A stretch of 46,347 nucleotides of DNA from Bryobacterales bacterium (GCA_003166865.1 PMUP01000013.1:1-46347); one strand, 5' to 3'; shown: positions 25,480 through 34,421, counted from the stretch's first letter. Numbers and translations are program-made. Notes: generated by a model from the sequence alone, not told the origin.

Positions 25480-26763
25480 ATGAGCCTTCGTCTGGCTTGC
25501 GTATTCGCGCTCGTGTTCACGGCCGCGGGCGGCGGGGTAGCCGTTGCCGGGGAGCCTCCGGACGATAAAGATCAGGGCTCTCAAGATCAAACCATCCAAA
25601 AGCTGCTGGAGCGTGTGCAAGCTCTGGAGCGGCAGGTGGCGGCGCTCGAACAGGCGCGCGCTCCGCAGCCTGGGCAAGCGCTGCCGGCCGAGCCACAGCC
25701 GACGCAATCAGCCATCGCCATCGCACCGGAGCCGGCGCCACAGCAAACTCCGAGTGATGACGCCACGCCACCGGACGCTGGCAGCCGGTTCAACTTCCAT
25801 GGCTACGCCGATGCGGGCTTCCTGAGAAACGTGGACGGCACCCAGACCAAAAAGTTCGATCTGGGAGAAATCGATCTGTTCGGCACCGAGCGGCTGTCGC
25901 CTCGTTTGACGGCGCTGATGGAACTGGTCTTTGAAACCGACGACCAGCAACAGGTAGCCCGCGTCCCGGTCAATGTCGAACGGCTGCTGCTGCAGTATCG
26001 GGGAAACGATTTCTTCAACGTGGATATCGGATCATACCGGACCGCGGTTGGATATTACAGCACCGCCTACCTGCGCGGCGCCTGGTTGCAAACCGCTATC
26101 AGCCGTCCGAAGATGTTCACCTTCGAGGATCAGGGAGGGTTCCTCCCGCTGCACGCGGTGGGTGTGAGCATCAACGGAAGAATCCCGTCGGGAGATCTGA
26201 ATCTTCACTACGTGGTGGAAGGGGGCAGTTCACGGAACTATGGCGACACAGAGGGGTTTCTTGAGGACTTTTCGTTCAACCGCGCCACCAATTTGGCGGT
26301 CTATTCTCAGCCGCGCGGCGCTCCAGGGCTGGAGATCGGATTTTCTACCTATCATGACCTATTCTCGCCCGCGGCCGGAATCGGGCTAGACCGTTCGGTG
26401 TGGATGGTTCACGTCGTATATGTGCAAGGCCGCGTGGAATTCCTGAACGAAGGAATGAGGATTGGATTGAGCGACGGATCCTTGGGATCAGGAACGGGTC
26501 TGGGATTCTATAGCCAGATTGCGTACCGCATCGCGTCGTCCTGGAAGCCATACGCCCGCGTGGAATATCTCAACGCTTATGGAACAGGGGCGATAAACAC
26601 AGCGACAGCCCGCCAATACGTGCCCTGGAAAACCGTATATACCGGAGGCGTCCGGTACGATCTGACGGACAGCGTGGCGCTGAAATTCGAACTGGGCCAG
26701 GAAAGCGACTATCTGCGGCCGAGCTACATCTCCGCGGCGGTGCAGTTGGCATTCACCTTTTGA
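25480..26763 (+). CDS. Outer-membrane porin-like protein with N-terminal coiled coil (copy 1)
   Basis: The ATG at 25480 follows GATGAGGG at a normal distance and gives 427 residues. A signal peptide (to about 23) is followed by a short heptad segment (TIQKLLERVQALERQVAALE), as in trimeric or surface-anchored porins. A Pro/Gln/Ala linker and a long beta-strand-rich region follow, from FNFHGYADAGFL to a C-terminal QLAFTF. The final aromatic residue fits BAM-dependent barrels. It resembles the OprP/DcaP-type carbohydrate or anion porins, but the solute cannot be read from sequence. It is a tandem paralog of the next gene. Confidence 0.82.
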   Translation: MSLRLACVFALVFTAAGGGVAVAGEPPDDKDQGSQDQTIQKLLERVQALERQVAALEQARAPQPGQALPAEPQPTQSAIAIAPEPAPQQTPSDDATPPDAGSRFNFHGYADAGFLRNVDGTQTKKFDLGEIDLFGTERLSPRLTALMELVFETDDQQQVARVPVNVERLLLQYRGNDFFNVDIGSYRTAVGYYSTAYLRGAWLQTAISRPKMFTFEDQGGFLPLHAVGVSINGRIPSGDLNLHYVVEGGSSRNYGDTEGFLEDFSFNRATNLAVYSQPRGAPGLEIGFSTYHDLFSPAAGIGLDRSVWMVHVVYVQGRVEFLNEGMRIGLSDGSLGSGTGLGFYSQIAYRIASSWKPYARVEYLNAYGTGAINTATARQYVPWKTVYTGGVRYDLTDSVALKFELGQESDYLRPSYISAAVQLAFTF

Positions 26764-26820
26764 TGCATGTCAACTTTGGATGCGTCTCAAACTTCGGAGG
26801 TGTTAGACGATGAGGGATTT

Positions 26821-28062
26821 GTGGGTGTTCGGTTGCGTGTCCAATCCGCGCTCTTCCTGGGGGTGTTTGCGACAGCTGCACCGCTGTTGGCTCAAGCAGC
26901 CAGCCAGGACGAAATCATTCAAGAGCTGCTCGACCGGATAAATGCGCTGGAGCGACAAGTAGCAGCGCTCGAGCAGGCGCAGGCGCCGCCGGGGCCGCAA
27001 GTAGCGCCACTGGCGCCACCCCCCATCGCCGCCGCGCCGGAGCCGCCACCGAGTGATGACGCCACTCAGCCCGATAATGCCAGCCGGTTCAACTTCCATG
27101 GCTACGCCGATGCGGGATTCTTGAGGAACGTGGATGGAACCTCCACCAAGAAGTTCGATCTGGGGGAAATCGATCTGTTCGGCACCGAGCGGTTGTCGCC
27201 CCGTTTGACGGCGCTGATGGAACTGGTTTTCGAGACGGATGACCAGCAACTGGTGGCTTCGGTTCCGGTGAATGTGGAACGGCTGCTGCTGCAGTATCGG
27301 GGAAACGATTTCTTCAACGTGGATATCGGATCGTACCGGACCGCCATTGGATATTACAGCACCGCCTACCTGCGCGGCGCCTGGTTGCAGACCGCCATTA
27401 GCCGTCCGAGGATGTTCACCTTCGAGGACGAAGGAGGCTTCCTCCCACTGCACGCGGTGGGTGCGAGCATCAACGGGAGAATACCGTCGGGAGACCTGAA
27501 TCTCCACTACGTGCTGGAAGGGGGAAGTTCCAGGAATTATGGCGATACGGCCGGGGTACCTCTGGTGGACATCTCGTTCAACCGCGCAACCAATTTAGCC
27601 ATCTATTCCCAGCCGCGTGCCGTTCCGGCGCTGGAGATCGGATTTTCTACCTATCACGACCTGTTCTCGCCCCTGGCCGGAATCGCGCTGGACCGTTCGG
27701 TGTGGATGGTTCACTTCGTGTATGTGGAAGGCCGGGTGGAATTCCTGAACGAGGGCCTGCTGATTGGACTGCGGGATCCATCCTTAGGGTCAGCCATGGG
27801 TCTGGGATTCTATAACCAGTTTGCGTACCGGATCGCTTCATCCTGGAAGCCCTACGCCCGCGTGGAATATCTCAACCTGTACGGAACGGGGCTTATAGAC
27901 ATGCAGGCCCGCCTATATATGCCGTGGAAAACCGTATATACCGGCGGGGTCCGGTATGATCTGACGGACAGCGTGGCGCTGAAGTTCGAACTGGGCCGCG
28001 ACACCGAGCATCCGCGCACCAGCTGGATCTCCTCGGCGGTGCAGGTGGCGTTTACATTTTGA
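26821..28062 (+). CDS. Outer-membrane porin-like protein with N-terminal coiled coil (copy 2)
   Basis: I chose the GTG at 26821 because the same GATGAGGG box that precedes copy 1's ATG lies at the same distance; the ATG at 26767 would add 18 residues ahead of the signal peptide. The 413-residue product keeps the coiled coil (LLDRINALERQVAALEQ), a Pro-rich linker and an almost identical barrel, with long identical stretches from FNFHGYADAGFLRNVDGT to the C-terminal VAFTF. Differences cluster in the linker and a few loops. This points to a recent duplication, or one kept alike by gene conversion, with possible loop-level divergence in solute choice. Confidence 0.82.
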   Translation: MGVRLRVQSALFLGVFATAAPLLAQAASQDEIIQELLDRINALERQVAALEQAQAPPGPQVAPLAPPPIAAAPEPPPSDDATQPDNASRFNFHGYADAGFLRNVDGTSTKKFDLGEIDLFGTERLSPRLTALMELVFETDDQQLVASVPVNVERLLLQYRGNDFFNVDIGSYRTAIGYYSTAYLRGAWLQTAISRPRMFTFEDEGGFLPLHAVGASINGRIPSGDLNLHYVLEGGSSRNYGDTAGVPLVDISFNRATNLAIYSQPRAVPALEIGFSTYHDLFSPLAGIALDRSVWMVHFVYVEGRVEFLNEGLLIGLRDPSLGSAMGLGFYNQFAYRIASSWKPYARVEYLNLYGTGLIDMQARLYMPWKTVYTGGVRYDLTDSVALKFELGRDTEHPRTSWISSAVQVAFTF

Positions 28063-28065
28063 CTT

Positions 28066-28548
28066 ATGGGGCGCATACTTCCATTGATCGCGGTACTGCT
28101 GGCGGCGCCCACGCTCGATTACGCGGCTGAGCCGGCGCGAACCTTCGCGGCAGTGGTGCATCCGTCCAATCCGACGCACAATCTCCGGCTCCGCGATCTG
28201 CTCTCGCTGTTTGAAGGCGACAGCCGGCAATGGCCGAACGGCTCGGGAGTGGTGTTGGTGGAGCGGGACACCGGGTCGGCGCCATTCCAATACTTAATGG
28301 GGCGCCTCCTGAACACGACGCCCGGGGAGTACAAGCGGCGCTTGCAAAACATCGAGTACCGCGGTGACGCGCCCGTCTCCATCAAGATCCTGAACAGCGA
28401 TTCGGCGGCTTGCCAGTTTGTGTTCAACGTGCCATCGGCCATCGCAATCGTCGAGACCGAGTCGCTGGCGTCGCAGGCTTGCGGCGCAGTCCAGGCGCTG
28501 CGTATCGATGGCAAGTTACCGGGCGAAGAGGGATACAGGCTCAAATGA
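28066..28548 (+). CDS. Short periplasmic PstS-like (phosphate-binding-like) protein
   Basis: The 160-residue protein has a signal peptide (MGRILPLIAVLLAAPTLDYA). A single-lobe PBP-like region follows: VVHPSNPTHNLRLRDLLSLFEG, WPNGSGVVLVERDTGSAPF and PSAIAIVETESLA. These match the PstS-like domain seen in short stand-alone phosphate ABC substrate-binding-type proteins; full PstS is about twice as long. No permease or ATPase genes are near, so transport by an ABC complex here is unlikely. It starts three bases after the porin stop and overlaps the GGDEF-EAL gene by ATGA, suggesting a sensing or delivery role for its neighbours. Confidence 0.78.
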   Translation: MGRILPLIAVLLAAPTLDYAAEPARTFAAVVHPSNPTHNLRLRDLLSLFEGDSRQWPNGSGVVLVERDTGSAPFQYLMGRLLNTTPGEYKRRLQNIEYRGDAPVSIKILNSDSAACQFVFNVPSAIAIVETESLASQACGAVQALRIDGKLPGEEGYRLK

Positions 28549-31028
28549 TACCGGCTGAAATGAGCGTCTGGTTCCGAAGAGTCTTCGTGGCCGTGATCGT
28601 TCTGAGCGCGTTGCTGGGCTCCGTTCTCGGAATTCACGGGTTGAACCAGGCGGTGATCAGCACGCGGGACTTGTATCGAGTGGATACGACCGGCTCGCAG
28701 ATGGAAAGCGACCTGGAGTATGAGACGCAGGAAAGCCGGCGGGCCTTTCTTTACGCACTGGTGGTGACGGATCCCAACGACCAACTGCCGTACGTCTTGG
28801 AGGCGCGCAAAGCGAGCCAGCGCGTGGACCAGGCCGTGAACCGGCTGCGAGCGCTGGGCGTCCCGGAGATCTCCGCGGACGTGGAAACCTTCGAGCGGAC
28901 GTGGAACAAATACGACCAGGTGCGCGACCAGATCATGGCGCGAATTCTGGAGGGAAACTCGGCGGCGGCTATGCGGGTGGAGTTCGAGCGCGGACAGCCC
29001 GCGTTCGCCCGGGCGCTCGAGAGTTTGCATGCGCTGAAGGCTGGGTTGGAAGTTCGCGGGCGGGCGGACTCTGTGCGAGTGAACTCGACGCTGTGGCGGA
29101 GCATCGGCGGCCTGGCTGCCTTTGTTCTTTCCACGCTGCTGATTCTCGGGCTGCTGATCAAAGCAAACCGGTCGCGGCGGCAGGCGCTGGAATCGCTGCA
29201 TGCGACCAATGCGGCTTTGGACGCGGCCCGGGAGATGGAGCGGGAACGCGCGTCCATTCTCGAGATGGTGAGCACGCGCGCGGCGCTGTCGCGCACACTG
29301 GAAAAAATCGTTGCGCTGGCATCGCGCTGCCACCTGGAGGCTGGAGCGGCGGTATGGACGGGGAACGCGGGCGAAGCGCATTTTCACGTGGCGGCCAATT
29401 TACCCCAGGAACTGTCGGAAGCATTGAAGCTGCACCCGCCTCCCAGCTCCGGTCCCGACGGCTGGGAGGAATTCAGAGGCTATAGCGGCAAACTGGCGGC
29501 GGCGTTTGGATTTGAGGCCAGCCCAGCGAAAGAGCTGCGGGAGGCTTCGGGCGAGCGGATCGGGATGCTGCAAATGTTCGCGCCGGCTGGGCGCGCGGTC
29601 GATTGGCAAGCCACGCTGGATCAAATGGCGCAATTGGCCGCGGTGGCGATCGAGAATTCTCTGCTCTATGAGCGGCTGGCGTTTCAGGCGCAGCACGACA
29701 CCCTCACCGGATTGCCCAACCGGCTGCTGTTCCAAGATCGGGTGCAGCAGGCCACCCGGGTGGCCCAGCGCCACGGCAAGAAGGCGGCGGTGATCTGGCT
29801 CGATCTGGACAAATACAAACAGATCAACGATACGCTGGGGCATCGAGTGGGCGACGAGGTGCTTTGCGAAGTGGCGCGGCGCCTGCAAACCTGTTTGCGG
29901 CAAAGCGATTCGGTGGCGCGCGTGGGCGGCGATGAATTCGCCATCCTGGCGCCGGAGCTGGCGCAGCCCGAGGACGCCGAGCGCGTGGCGGCGGCCATCC
30001 TCTCCGCGTTTACGCCTCCCTTCCAGCTGGCCTCGCACCAAACTAACCTCACCGCGAGCCTGGGCATTAGTATGTTTCCCGAGCATGGCGAAGATCCGAT
30101 CACGCTGCTGCGCAATGCCGATCTGGCCATGTACAGCTCCAAGCGAGCGGGTGGCGGCACGTTTCGGATGTTCCGCTCGGCTCTGAGCGACTCGATGCAA
30201 CGCCGGGTGTTGCTCGAGCGAGAGCTCAAGACCGCGCTCGAACGCAACGAGCTGAGTCTCGAATATCAGCCGCTGCTGGACCGGAACGGGCGTTTGGATG
30301 GCGTGGAAGCGTTGTTGCGCTGGAACAATCCCGAGGCCGGCCAGGTATCGCCGGTGGAGTTTATCCCGATCTCGGAAGAAACCGGAATGATTCCGTCGAT
30401 CGGGGAGTGGGTAACTCAAACCGCCTGCCGCAACGCGGCACGCTGGCTGCAGGAAGGATACGACGTCCCCCGCATCGCCGTGAATGTTTCCGCCTTGCAA
30501 TTCGCGGACGGAAAATTCACCGCGCTGGTGGAACGCATATTGCGGGAGTGCGGGCTGCCTCCCTCGCGGCTGGAGCTGGAGATCACCGAAACGGCGCTCA
30601 TGGACAATCTGGATGGGGTGATCGAGCAGATTGAGCCGCTGCGGCGGCTGGGCGTGCGCTTTGCGATCGATGATTTTGGCACCGGCTACTCGTCGCTCAG
30701 CCATCTCCAGAATCTTCCGGTGGACATCGTCAAGATCGATCGTTCCTTCATCAGGGACCTCCAGCCGGGAGCCGTCGGATGCACCACGCTGGTGCGTGGA
30801 ATTATCGCGCTGGCTCACAATCTGGGCCTCCAGGTGGTAGCCGAAGGCGTGGAAACCGCGGAGCAACTGGCGTTGCTGAACACACTGGGCTGTGACTTGA
30901 ATCAGGGCTTCTTCCTGCACCGGCCCATGTCGGTCGAGGCGCTCGAAGAACTGTTGCGAGCAAGACGTCCGCACGCGGTGCCCGCCAAGCATGTTCCGGA
31001 GGGCGAACTAACGCATACCGGGGCATGA
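28545..31028 (+). CDS. Membrane-bound GGDEF-EAL c-di-GMP enzyme
   Basis: The ATG at 28545 overlaps the previous stop and gives 827 residues. Two membrane helices (about 12-34 and 186-207) flank a helical periplasmic segment of about 150 residues, the form of a four-helix-bundle sensor. A GAF-like region (about 235-375) follows. The GGDEF motif is intact at 461-465 (GGDEF, with RxGGDEF context VARVGGDEF) and the EAL motif at 588-590 (VEALLRWNNP). Downstream EAL residues include NVSALQF, LEITETALMDN, IDDFGTGYSSL, IVKIDRSF and AEGVETAEQ. Both domains look catalytically complete, so the net activity is not predictable. Coupling to the PstS-like protein suggests solute-dependent control. Confidence 0.93.
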   Translation: MIPAEMSVWFRRVFVAVIVLSALLGSVLGIHGLNQAVISTRDLYRVDTTGSQMESDLEYETQESRRAFLYALVVTDPNDQLPYVLEARKASQRVDQAVNRLRALGVPEISADVETFERTWNKYDQVRDQIMARILEGNSAAAMRVEFERGQPAFARALESLHALKAGLEVRGRADSVRVNSTLWRSIGGLAAFVLSTLLILGLLIKANRSRRQALESLHATNAALDAAREMERERASILEMVSTRAALSRTLEKIVALASRCHLEAGAAVWTGNAGEAHFHVAANLPQELSEALKLHPPPSSGPDGWEEFRGYSGKLAAAFGFEASPAKELREASGERIGMLQMFAPAGRAVDWQATLDQMAQLAAVAIENSLLYERLAFQAQHDTLTGLPNRLLFQDRVQQATRVAQRHGKKAAVIWLDLDKYKQINDTLGHRVGDEVLCEVARRLQTCLRQSDSVARVGGDEFAILAPELAQPEDAERVAAAILSAFTPPFQLASHQTNLTASLGISMFPEHGEDPITLLRNADLAMYSSKRAGGGTFRMFRSALSDSMQRRVLLERELKTALERNELSLEYQPLLDRNGRLDGVEALLRWNNPEAGQVSPVEFIPISEETGMIPSIGEWVTQTACRNAARWLQEGYDVPRIAVNVSALQFADGKFTALVERILRECGLPPSRLELEITETALMDNLDGVIEQIEPLRRLGVRFAIDDFGTGYSSLSHLQNLPVDIVKIDRSFIRDLQPGAVGCTTLVRGIIALAHNLGLQVVAEGVETAEQLALLNTLGCDLNQGFFLHRPMSVEALEELLRARRPHAVPAKHVPEGELTHTGA

Positions 31029-31053
31029 CGCCTGTGGGCCTTACTATGGACAT

Positions 31054-32196
31054 ATGGGTCCGTTCGCCTACCGAAGCTGGGTGGAGATTTCCCTCAAACA
31101 AATCGCCGAAAACTTTCGCGCGGTCCGTAACGTGGTGGGCCCGGACGTGGAAGTGATGCCGGTGGTGAAAGCCGATGCGTACCGGCACGGAGCGGTGGAA
31201 GTCTCGCGCGCGTTAGCGGCCGCCGGTGCGCGCTGGCTGGCGGTGAGCAACGTGGAGGAAGGCGCCATTCTGCGGGACCGGGGCATCCAGACGCGCATTC
31301 TGGTGATGGCCGATTTCCTGTCCGCCGAACGCGCGGGCCTGCTGGAATATAACCTGACGCCGGTACTGCATTCGCTCCCTGACATCGCCGAGTGGGACCG
31401 GCTGTCGGCTGCATCTGGTGGGGACCGGCGCGACTATCACCTGAAAATCGACAGCGGCATGGGCCGGCTGGGGACGCGCGCCTCCGCCCCGGAGATCCTG
31501 GAGGCCATCGGGGCAGCCAAGCACGCGCACCTGGAAGGCCTGATGACACATTTCGCCTCGGCCGCCAATTACGCCAGCACGCAGACGGACGAACAGTTGC
31601 GCGCGTTTGAGATTATCTGCTCGGAACTGGCGCGCGCGGGCGTGCAGGTACCCATCCTGCACTTATCGGGCAGCACACCGGTTGCGTATGGCCGGCGCGG
31701 GACGTGGAAACGCATGGTCCGGCCAGGCCACGCCGTATACGGTTACGTTTCACAGATCGCCAAGGGCACGGCGCCGCCGCGTCTGCTGGAAGTTCGCCCG
31801 GCGCTGGCATGGAAAGCCGCCGTGCTGGCGGTGAAGGATCTGCCGGCCGGCGCCTTGGTTGGTTATGGCGGCATGCATCGGACCGCGCAGCCGGCTCGCA
31901 TCGCGGTGCTGGCGGCAGGCTACGCCGACGGCATTCCGCACCGGCTATCCAACAAAGGCCGCGTGATCGCGAAGGGCCACTGGGCGCCCATCATCGGCGC
32001 CGTGTCGATGGACCTGACCACCATCGACATCACGCACTGCCCGCCGCTCGCGCCGGGCGACGCGGTAACATTGCTCGGTTCAGAAGGCGACGTCTCGATG
32101 GACGCGCAACAGATGGCTCGCGTGGCGGGGACCATCTCCTACAGCGTGTTGTGCGGGATTCACGCGCGCGTGAAAAGGATCTATGTTGATGAGTAG
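31054..32196 (+). CDS. alr: Alanine racemase
   Basis: The 380-residue PLP enzyme interconverts L- and D-alanine for peptidoglycan. It opens with YRSWVEISLKQIAENFRAVR and PVVKADAYRHGAVEV, where Lys binds PLP; the usual Asn-Tyr-Gly of the AVVKANAYGHG motif reads Asp-Ala-Tyr-Arg here, an uncommon variant. HLKIDSGMGRLG, GLMTHFASA and the C-terminal VSMDLTTIDIT and the catalytic-Tyr region PARIAVLAAGYADGIPHRL are present. It lies 25 bases after the GGDEF-EAL gene and may be cotranscribed, with no evident functional tie. Confidence 0.94.
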   Translation: MGPFAYRSWVEISLKQIAENFRAVRNVVGPDVEVMPVVKADAYRHGAVEVSRALAAAGARWLAVSNVEEGAILRDRGIQTRILVMADFLSAERAGLLEYNLTPVLHSLPDIAEWDRLSAASGGDRRDYHLKIDSGMGRLGTRASAPEILEAIGAAKHAHLEGLMTHFASAANYASTQTDEQLRAFEIICSELARAGVQVPILHLSGSTPVAYGRRGTWKRMVRPGHAVYGYVSQIAKGTAPPRLLEVRPALAWKAAVLAVKDLPAGALVGYGGMHRTAQPARIAVLAAGYADGIPHRLSNKGRVIAKGHWAPIIGAVSMDLTTIDITHCPPLAPGDAVTLLGSEGDVSMDAQQMARVAGTISYSVLCGIHARVKRIYVDE

Positions 32197-32214
32197 GCGC
32201 TCAGGCCGCACTAT

Positions 32215-32409
32215 CTAGGCAACTCTGCGAATGACGCGTGCCGGAAGCGTGATGATGGACCAAACTAATTCCAGCACTCCGCCGACGGCGATCCCGATGA
32301 TGCGGAAGGGAAGCAGAATCAGCCAGACGATAGGATAGAGGAACAGGGCCACCAATGCCAAGGGCCAGCACAAAACGAACAGGATGCACCACAGAATAAA
32401 GCCCAGCAT
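32215..32409 (-). CDS. Small two-helix membrane protein
   Basis: The ATG at 32407-32409 has GAGGAG five bases upstream; a longer frame from 32457 lacks such a site. The 64-residue product MLGFILWCILFVLCWPLALV... has two hydrophobic stretches separated by a short Pro-containing turn and ends basic (ARVIRRVA). No family is recognised with confidence. It converges on alr and lies between that gene and tRNA-Gly. Confidence 0.65.
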   Translation of the reverse strand: MLGFILWCILFVLCWPLALVALFLYPIVWLILLPFRIIGIAVGGVLELVWSIITLPARVIRRVA

Positions 32410-32465
32410 GAGTCTCCTCAACGATGGTATACGGAAAACAGCAGGAAGATGTTCCAAAGAGGGAA

Positions 32466-32541
32466 TGGAGCGGGAGACCGGATTCGAACCGGCGACATCG
32501 ACCTTGGCAAGGTCGCACTCTACCAGCTGAGTTACTCCCGC
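32466..32541 (-). tRNA. tRNA-Gly (GCC)
   Basis: Read from 32541 on the minus strand, the acceptor GCGGGAG pairs with CTCCCGC. The D arm, an anticodon stem CGACC/GGTCG with loop TTGCCAA (anticodon GCC), a T arm GCCGGTTCGAATCCGGT, discriminator U and encoded CCA (32466-32468) complete a 76-base molecule. Confidence 0.96.
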
Positions 32542-32862
32542 GAACGACCTTCATTGTCGCGCGCTGCATGCGAGTGTGTCAAACTCTGGATGCGTCCGCG
32601 CTGGCTTCGACAAAAACCCCCAGTAACCTAGAGTTTACCCGATCTTCATACTTGCCTCCAGTGGGTATCGCCAACATTTGGAAGACATATGTTTCGGCTA
32701 ACTGATTGAAACGACAGCTCGAAAAAATAGTCACAGGCTGAGTTCGGGTATGCTAGACTGACTTGTCCTTAAGCGGAAGAAGAAGACGGTTTCCGAGAGG
32801 ACCGCTTGGCAGGATGGCAGTCAAACGGTTCTCAAACAGAATCGAACAACTTGAACTTTAGC
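32542..32862. other. Intergenic region upstream of dnaA, no gene recognised
   Basis: About 320 bases between the divergent tRNA-Gly and dnaA. Short plus frames start inside the tRNA and have no coding look. The sequence is AT-richer toward dnaA (around 32700-32760), where a -10-like TATGCT lies at 32749-32754 but without a good -35. The dnaA promoter probably lies here. Confidence 0.4.
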
Positions 32863-32883
32863 TTTTCCACAATCTGTGGAAAA
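32863..32883. promoter_or_regulatory. Inverted pair of DnaA-box-like sites in the dnaA leader
   Basis: TTTTCCACA (32863-32871) and its inverse TGTGGAAAA (32875-32883) face each other with three bases between. Each differs from the E. coli consensus TTATCCACA at one base. Their position 35 bases before the dnaA ATG suits DnaA autoregulation or an origin role. Confidence 0.7.
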
Positions 32884-32917
32884 GTTGTGCAAAAACTGCG
32901 CGGATTGCGACGGAAGA

Positions 32918-34228
32918 ATGAACACCTGGGACGGCATTAAGAATCAGATTTCGAGCAAGATCAGCACGGATGCCTTCAACAACTGGCTTTCGAGAACGGT
33001 TTTCCTCGCGAGCGAGGGCGATCGATTGCGGGTAGCGGTTCCGGACACAGCCACTCGCGATTGGATTCAGCAGGAATACTCGGCCGAGATCTGGTCGGCG
33101 GTTCGTGACCTGAATTTGTCGCTGCGCGAGATCGTGTATGAGATTCAGGGATCGGTGCAAACAACCGGCGGCAGAGGCTTCGACGACAAGAGTGAAATTG
33201 TGTTCTCACCCTCCATCATTCTGAACCCGAGGTTCACGTTCGACAGCTTCGTGGTGGGCTCGTGTAACCAGTTTGCGCACGCGGCCGCGAGGGCGGTGGT
33301 GACGAATCCATCGCGCTCCTACAATCCGCTGTTCATTTACGGCGGGGTGGGGATGGGAAAGACGCACTTGATGCATGCCATCGGAAGATCGCTAGCGGAT
33401 CAACACACCAGCATGCGGATTATCTACACGTCCAGCGAACGCTTCATGAACGAGATGATCACCTGCATCAAGAACGACCGGATGCAGCTCTTCCAGAGGC
33501 ACTACCGCTCGGCGGATGCATTGCTGGTGGACGACATCCAGATTCTGGCCGGCAAGGAGCGGACCATGGAAGAATTCTTTCACACCTTCAATGAGCTGTT
33601 CGAGCACGAGAAGCAGATCGTGATTTCGAGCGACATGCCGCCGAAGAACACGCCTGGACTGGTAGAGCGGCTCCGCTCGCGCTTCGAATGGGGTTTGATG
33701 GTGGACGTGCAACCGCCCGATCTGGAAACCAAGATGGCCATTCTCGACAAGAAGGCGGAAGCCGAAGGCATTACGCTGCCGGAGGAAGTGCGCATTTTCA
33801 TTGCAACAAAAACGAAGTCGAATGTTCGCGAGTTGGAGGGCGCGCTGATAAAACTAGTGGCGTACTCGTCCGTCACCGGGTCGCCAATATCGCTACCCAT
33901 GGCCCAGCAGGTATTGAAACACCTGACCGCGGGGCAAGAGCGCAGGATCACCATCGAATCCATCGTGAAAGCGGTAGGGGAAAAATTTTCGCTACAACCG
34001 TCCCAACTAAAGCAAAAGACGAATGAGCAAAAGATCGTACACCCGCGGCAAATCGCGATGTATCTTGCCAAGGAGTTGACGTCTGCTTCGTTGCCCGAGA
34101 TTGGGCGGGCGTTTGGCGGCAAACATCACACTACCGTGCTGCACTCCATCAATAAGATTGACAAGCTGCGCCAGCGGGATCAAGATTTGAACAGTCTCAT
34201 TCACACCCTAGTGGATTCAATCCACTAG
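32918..34228 (+). CDS. dnaA: Chromosomal replication initiator DnaA
   Basis: The ATG at 32918 begins MNTWDGIKNQISSKISTDAF, the expected DnaA domain I, giving 436 residues. An open frame from a GTG at 32876 would start inside a DnaA box. The AAA+ domain has Walker A GGVGMGKTHL, the sensor/box VII region and Walker B LLVDDIQIL; the domain IV signature ends HPRQIAMYLAKELTSASLPEIGRAFGGKHHTTV, which binds DnaA boxes. ATP-DnaA melts the origin. DnaA-like boxes flank the gene on both sides. The last codons and stop lie inside a perfect palindrome. Confidence 0.97.
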   Translation: MNTWDGIKNQISSKISTDAFNNWLSRTVFLASEGDRLRVAVPDTATRDWIQQEYSAEIWSAVRDLNLSLREIVYEIQGSVQTTGGRGFDDKSEIVFSPSIILNPRFTFDSFVVGSCNQFAHAAARAVVTNPSRSYNPLFIYGGVGMGKTHLMHAIGRSLADQHTSMRIIYTSSERFMNEMITCIKNDRMQLFQRHYRSADALLVDDIQILAGKERTMEEFFHTFNELFEHEKQIVISSDMPPKNTPGLVERLRSRFEWGLMVDVQPPDLETKMAILDKKAEAEGITLPEEVRIFIATKTKSNVRELEGALIKLVAYSSVTGSPISLPMAQQVLKHLTAGQERRITIESIVKAVGEKFSLQPSQLKQKTNEQKIVHPRQIAMYLAKELTSASLPEIGRAFGGKHHTTVLHSINKIDKLRQRDQDLNSLIHTLVDSIH

Positions 34229-34243
34229 GGTTACTATTTTTTT
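34206..34243 (+). terminator. Rho-independent terminator-like palindrome over the dnaA stop codon
   Basis: Bases 34206-34230 form an exact inverted repeat with 12-base arms around a single base (C34218); the loop would open to about five bases in RNA. The arms read CCCTAGTGGATT and its complement. A run of seven T follows at 34237-34243, six bases after the stem. The dnaA TAG stop lies within the second arm. Confidence 0.65.
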
Positions 34244-34390
34244 CCACAGACCATGGCCGGTTGTACCTGTGAAGCTTGTGGAACAACGCCAGAGCCGCAA
34301 AATCTTGCGTCGTTTCCGACCTCGGAATCCACAACTTCCAGTGGCGGGAAGTTTCTGAATTTTGTATAATTTAGAGAGAAATCAACATTT
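34240..34390. other. oriC: Candidate replication origin core (dnaA-dnaN interval)
   Basis: The 276-base gap holds DnaA-box-like sites TTTTCCACA (34240-34248), TGTGGAACA (34277-34285) and GAATCCACA (34325-34333), and then an AT-rich stretch (34355-34390) that could unwind. TATAAT at 34365-34370 may also be a -10 box for dnaN, without a good -35. Origins commonly lie between dnaA and dnaN; a GC-skew switch cannot be measured here. Confidence 0.55.
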
Positions 34391-34421
34391 CAACAGACCC
34401 TACGAATACGGTTCTAAAATG

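Noticed and set aside
28410-28544. Extended start of the GGDEF-EAL protein
   Set aside because: The extension overlaps the PstS-like gene in another frame; the ATG at 28545 leads directly into the first membrane helix.
32876-32917. Upstream GTG start for dnaA
   Set aside because: It lies inside a DnaA box, has no ribosome binding site and adds Cys-rich residues not typical of DnaA; the ATG at 32918 matches the family.
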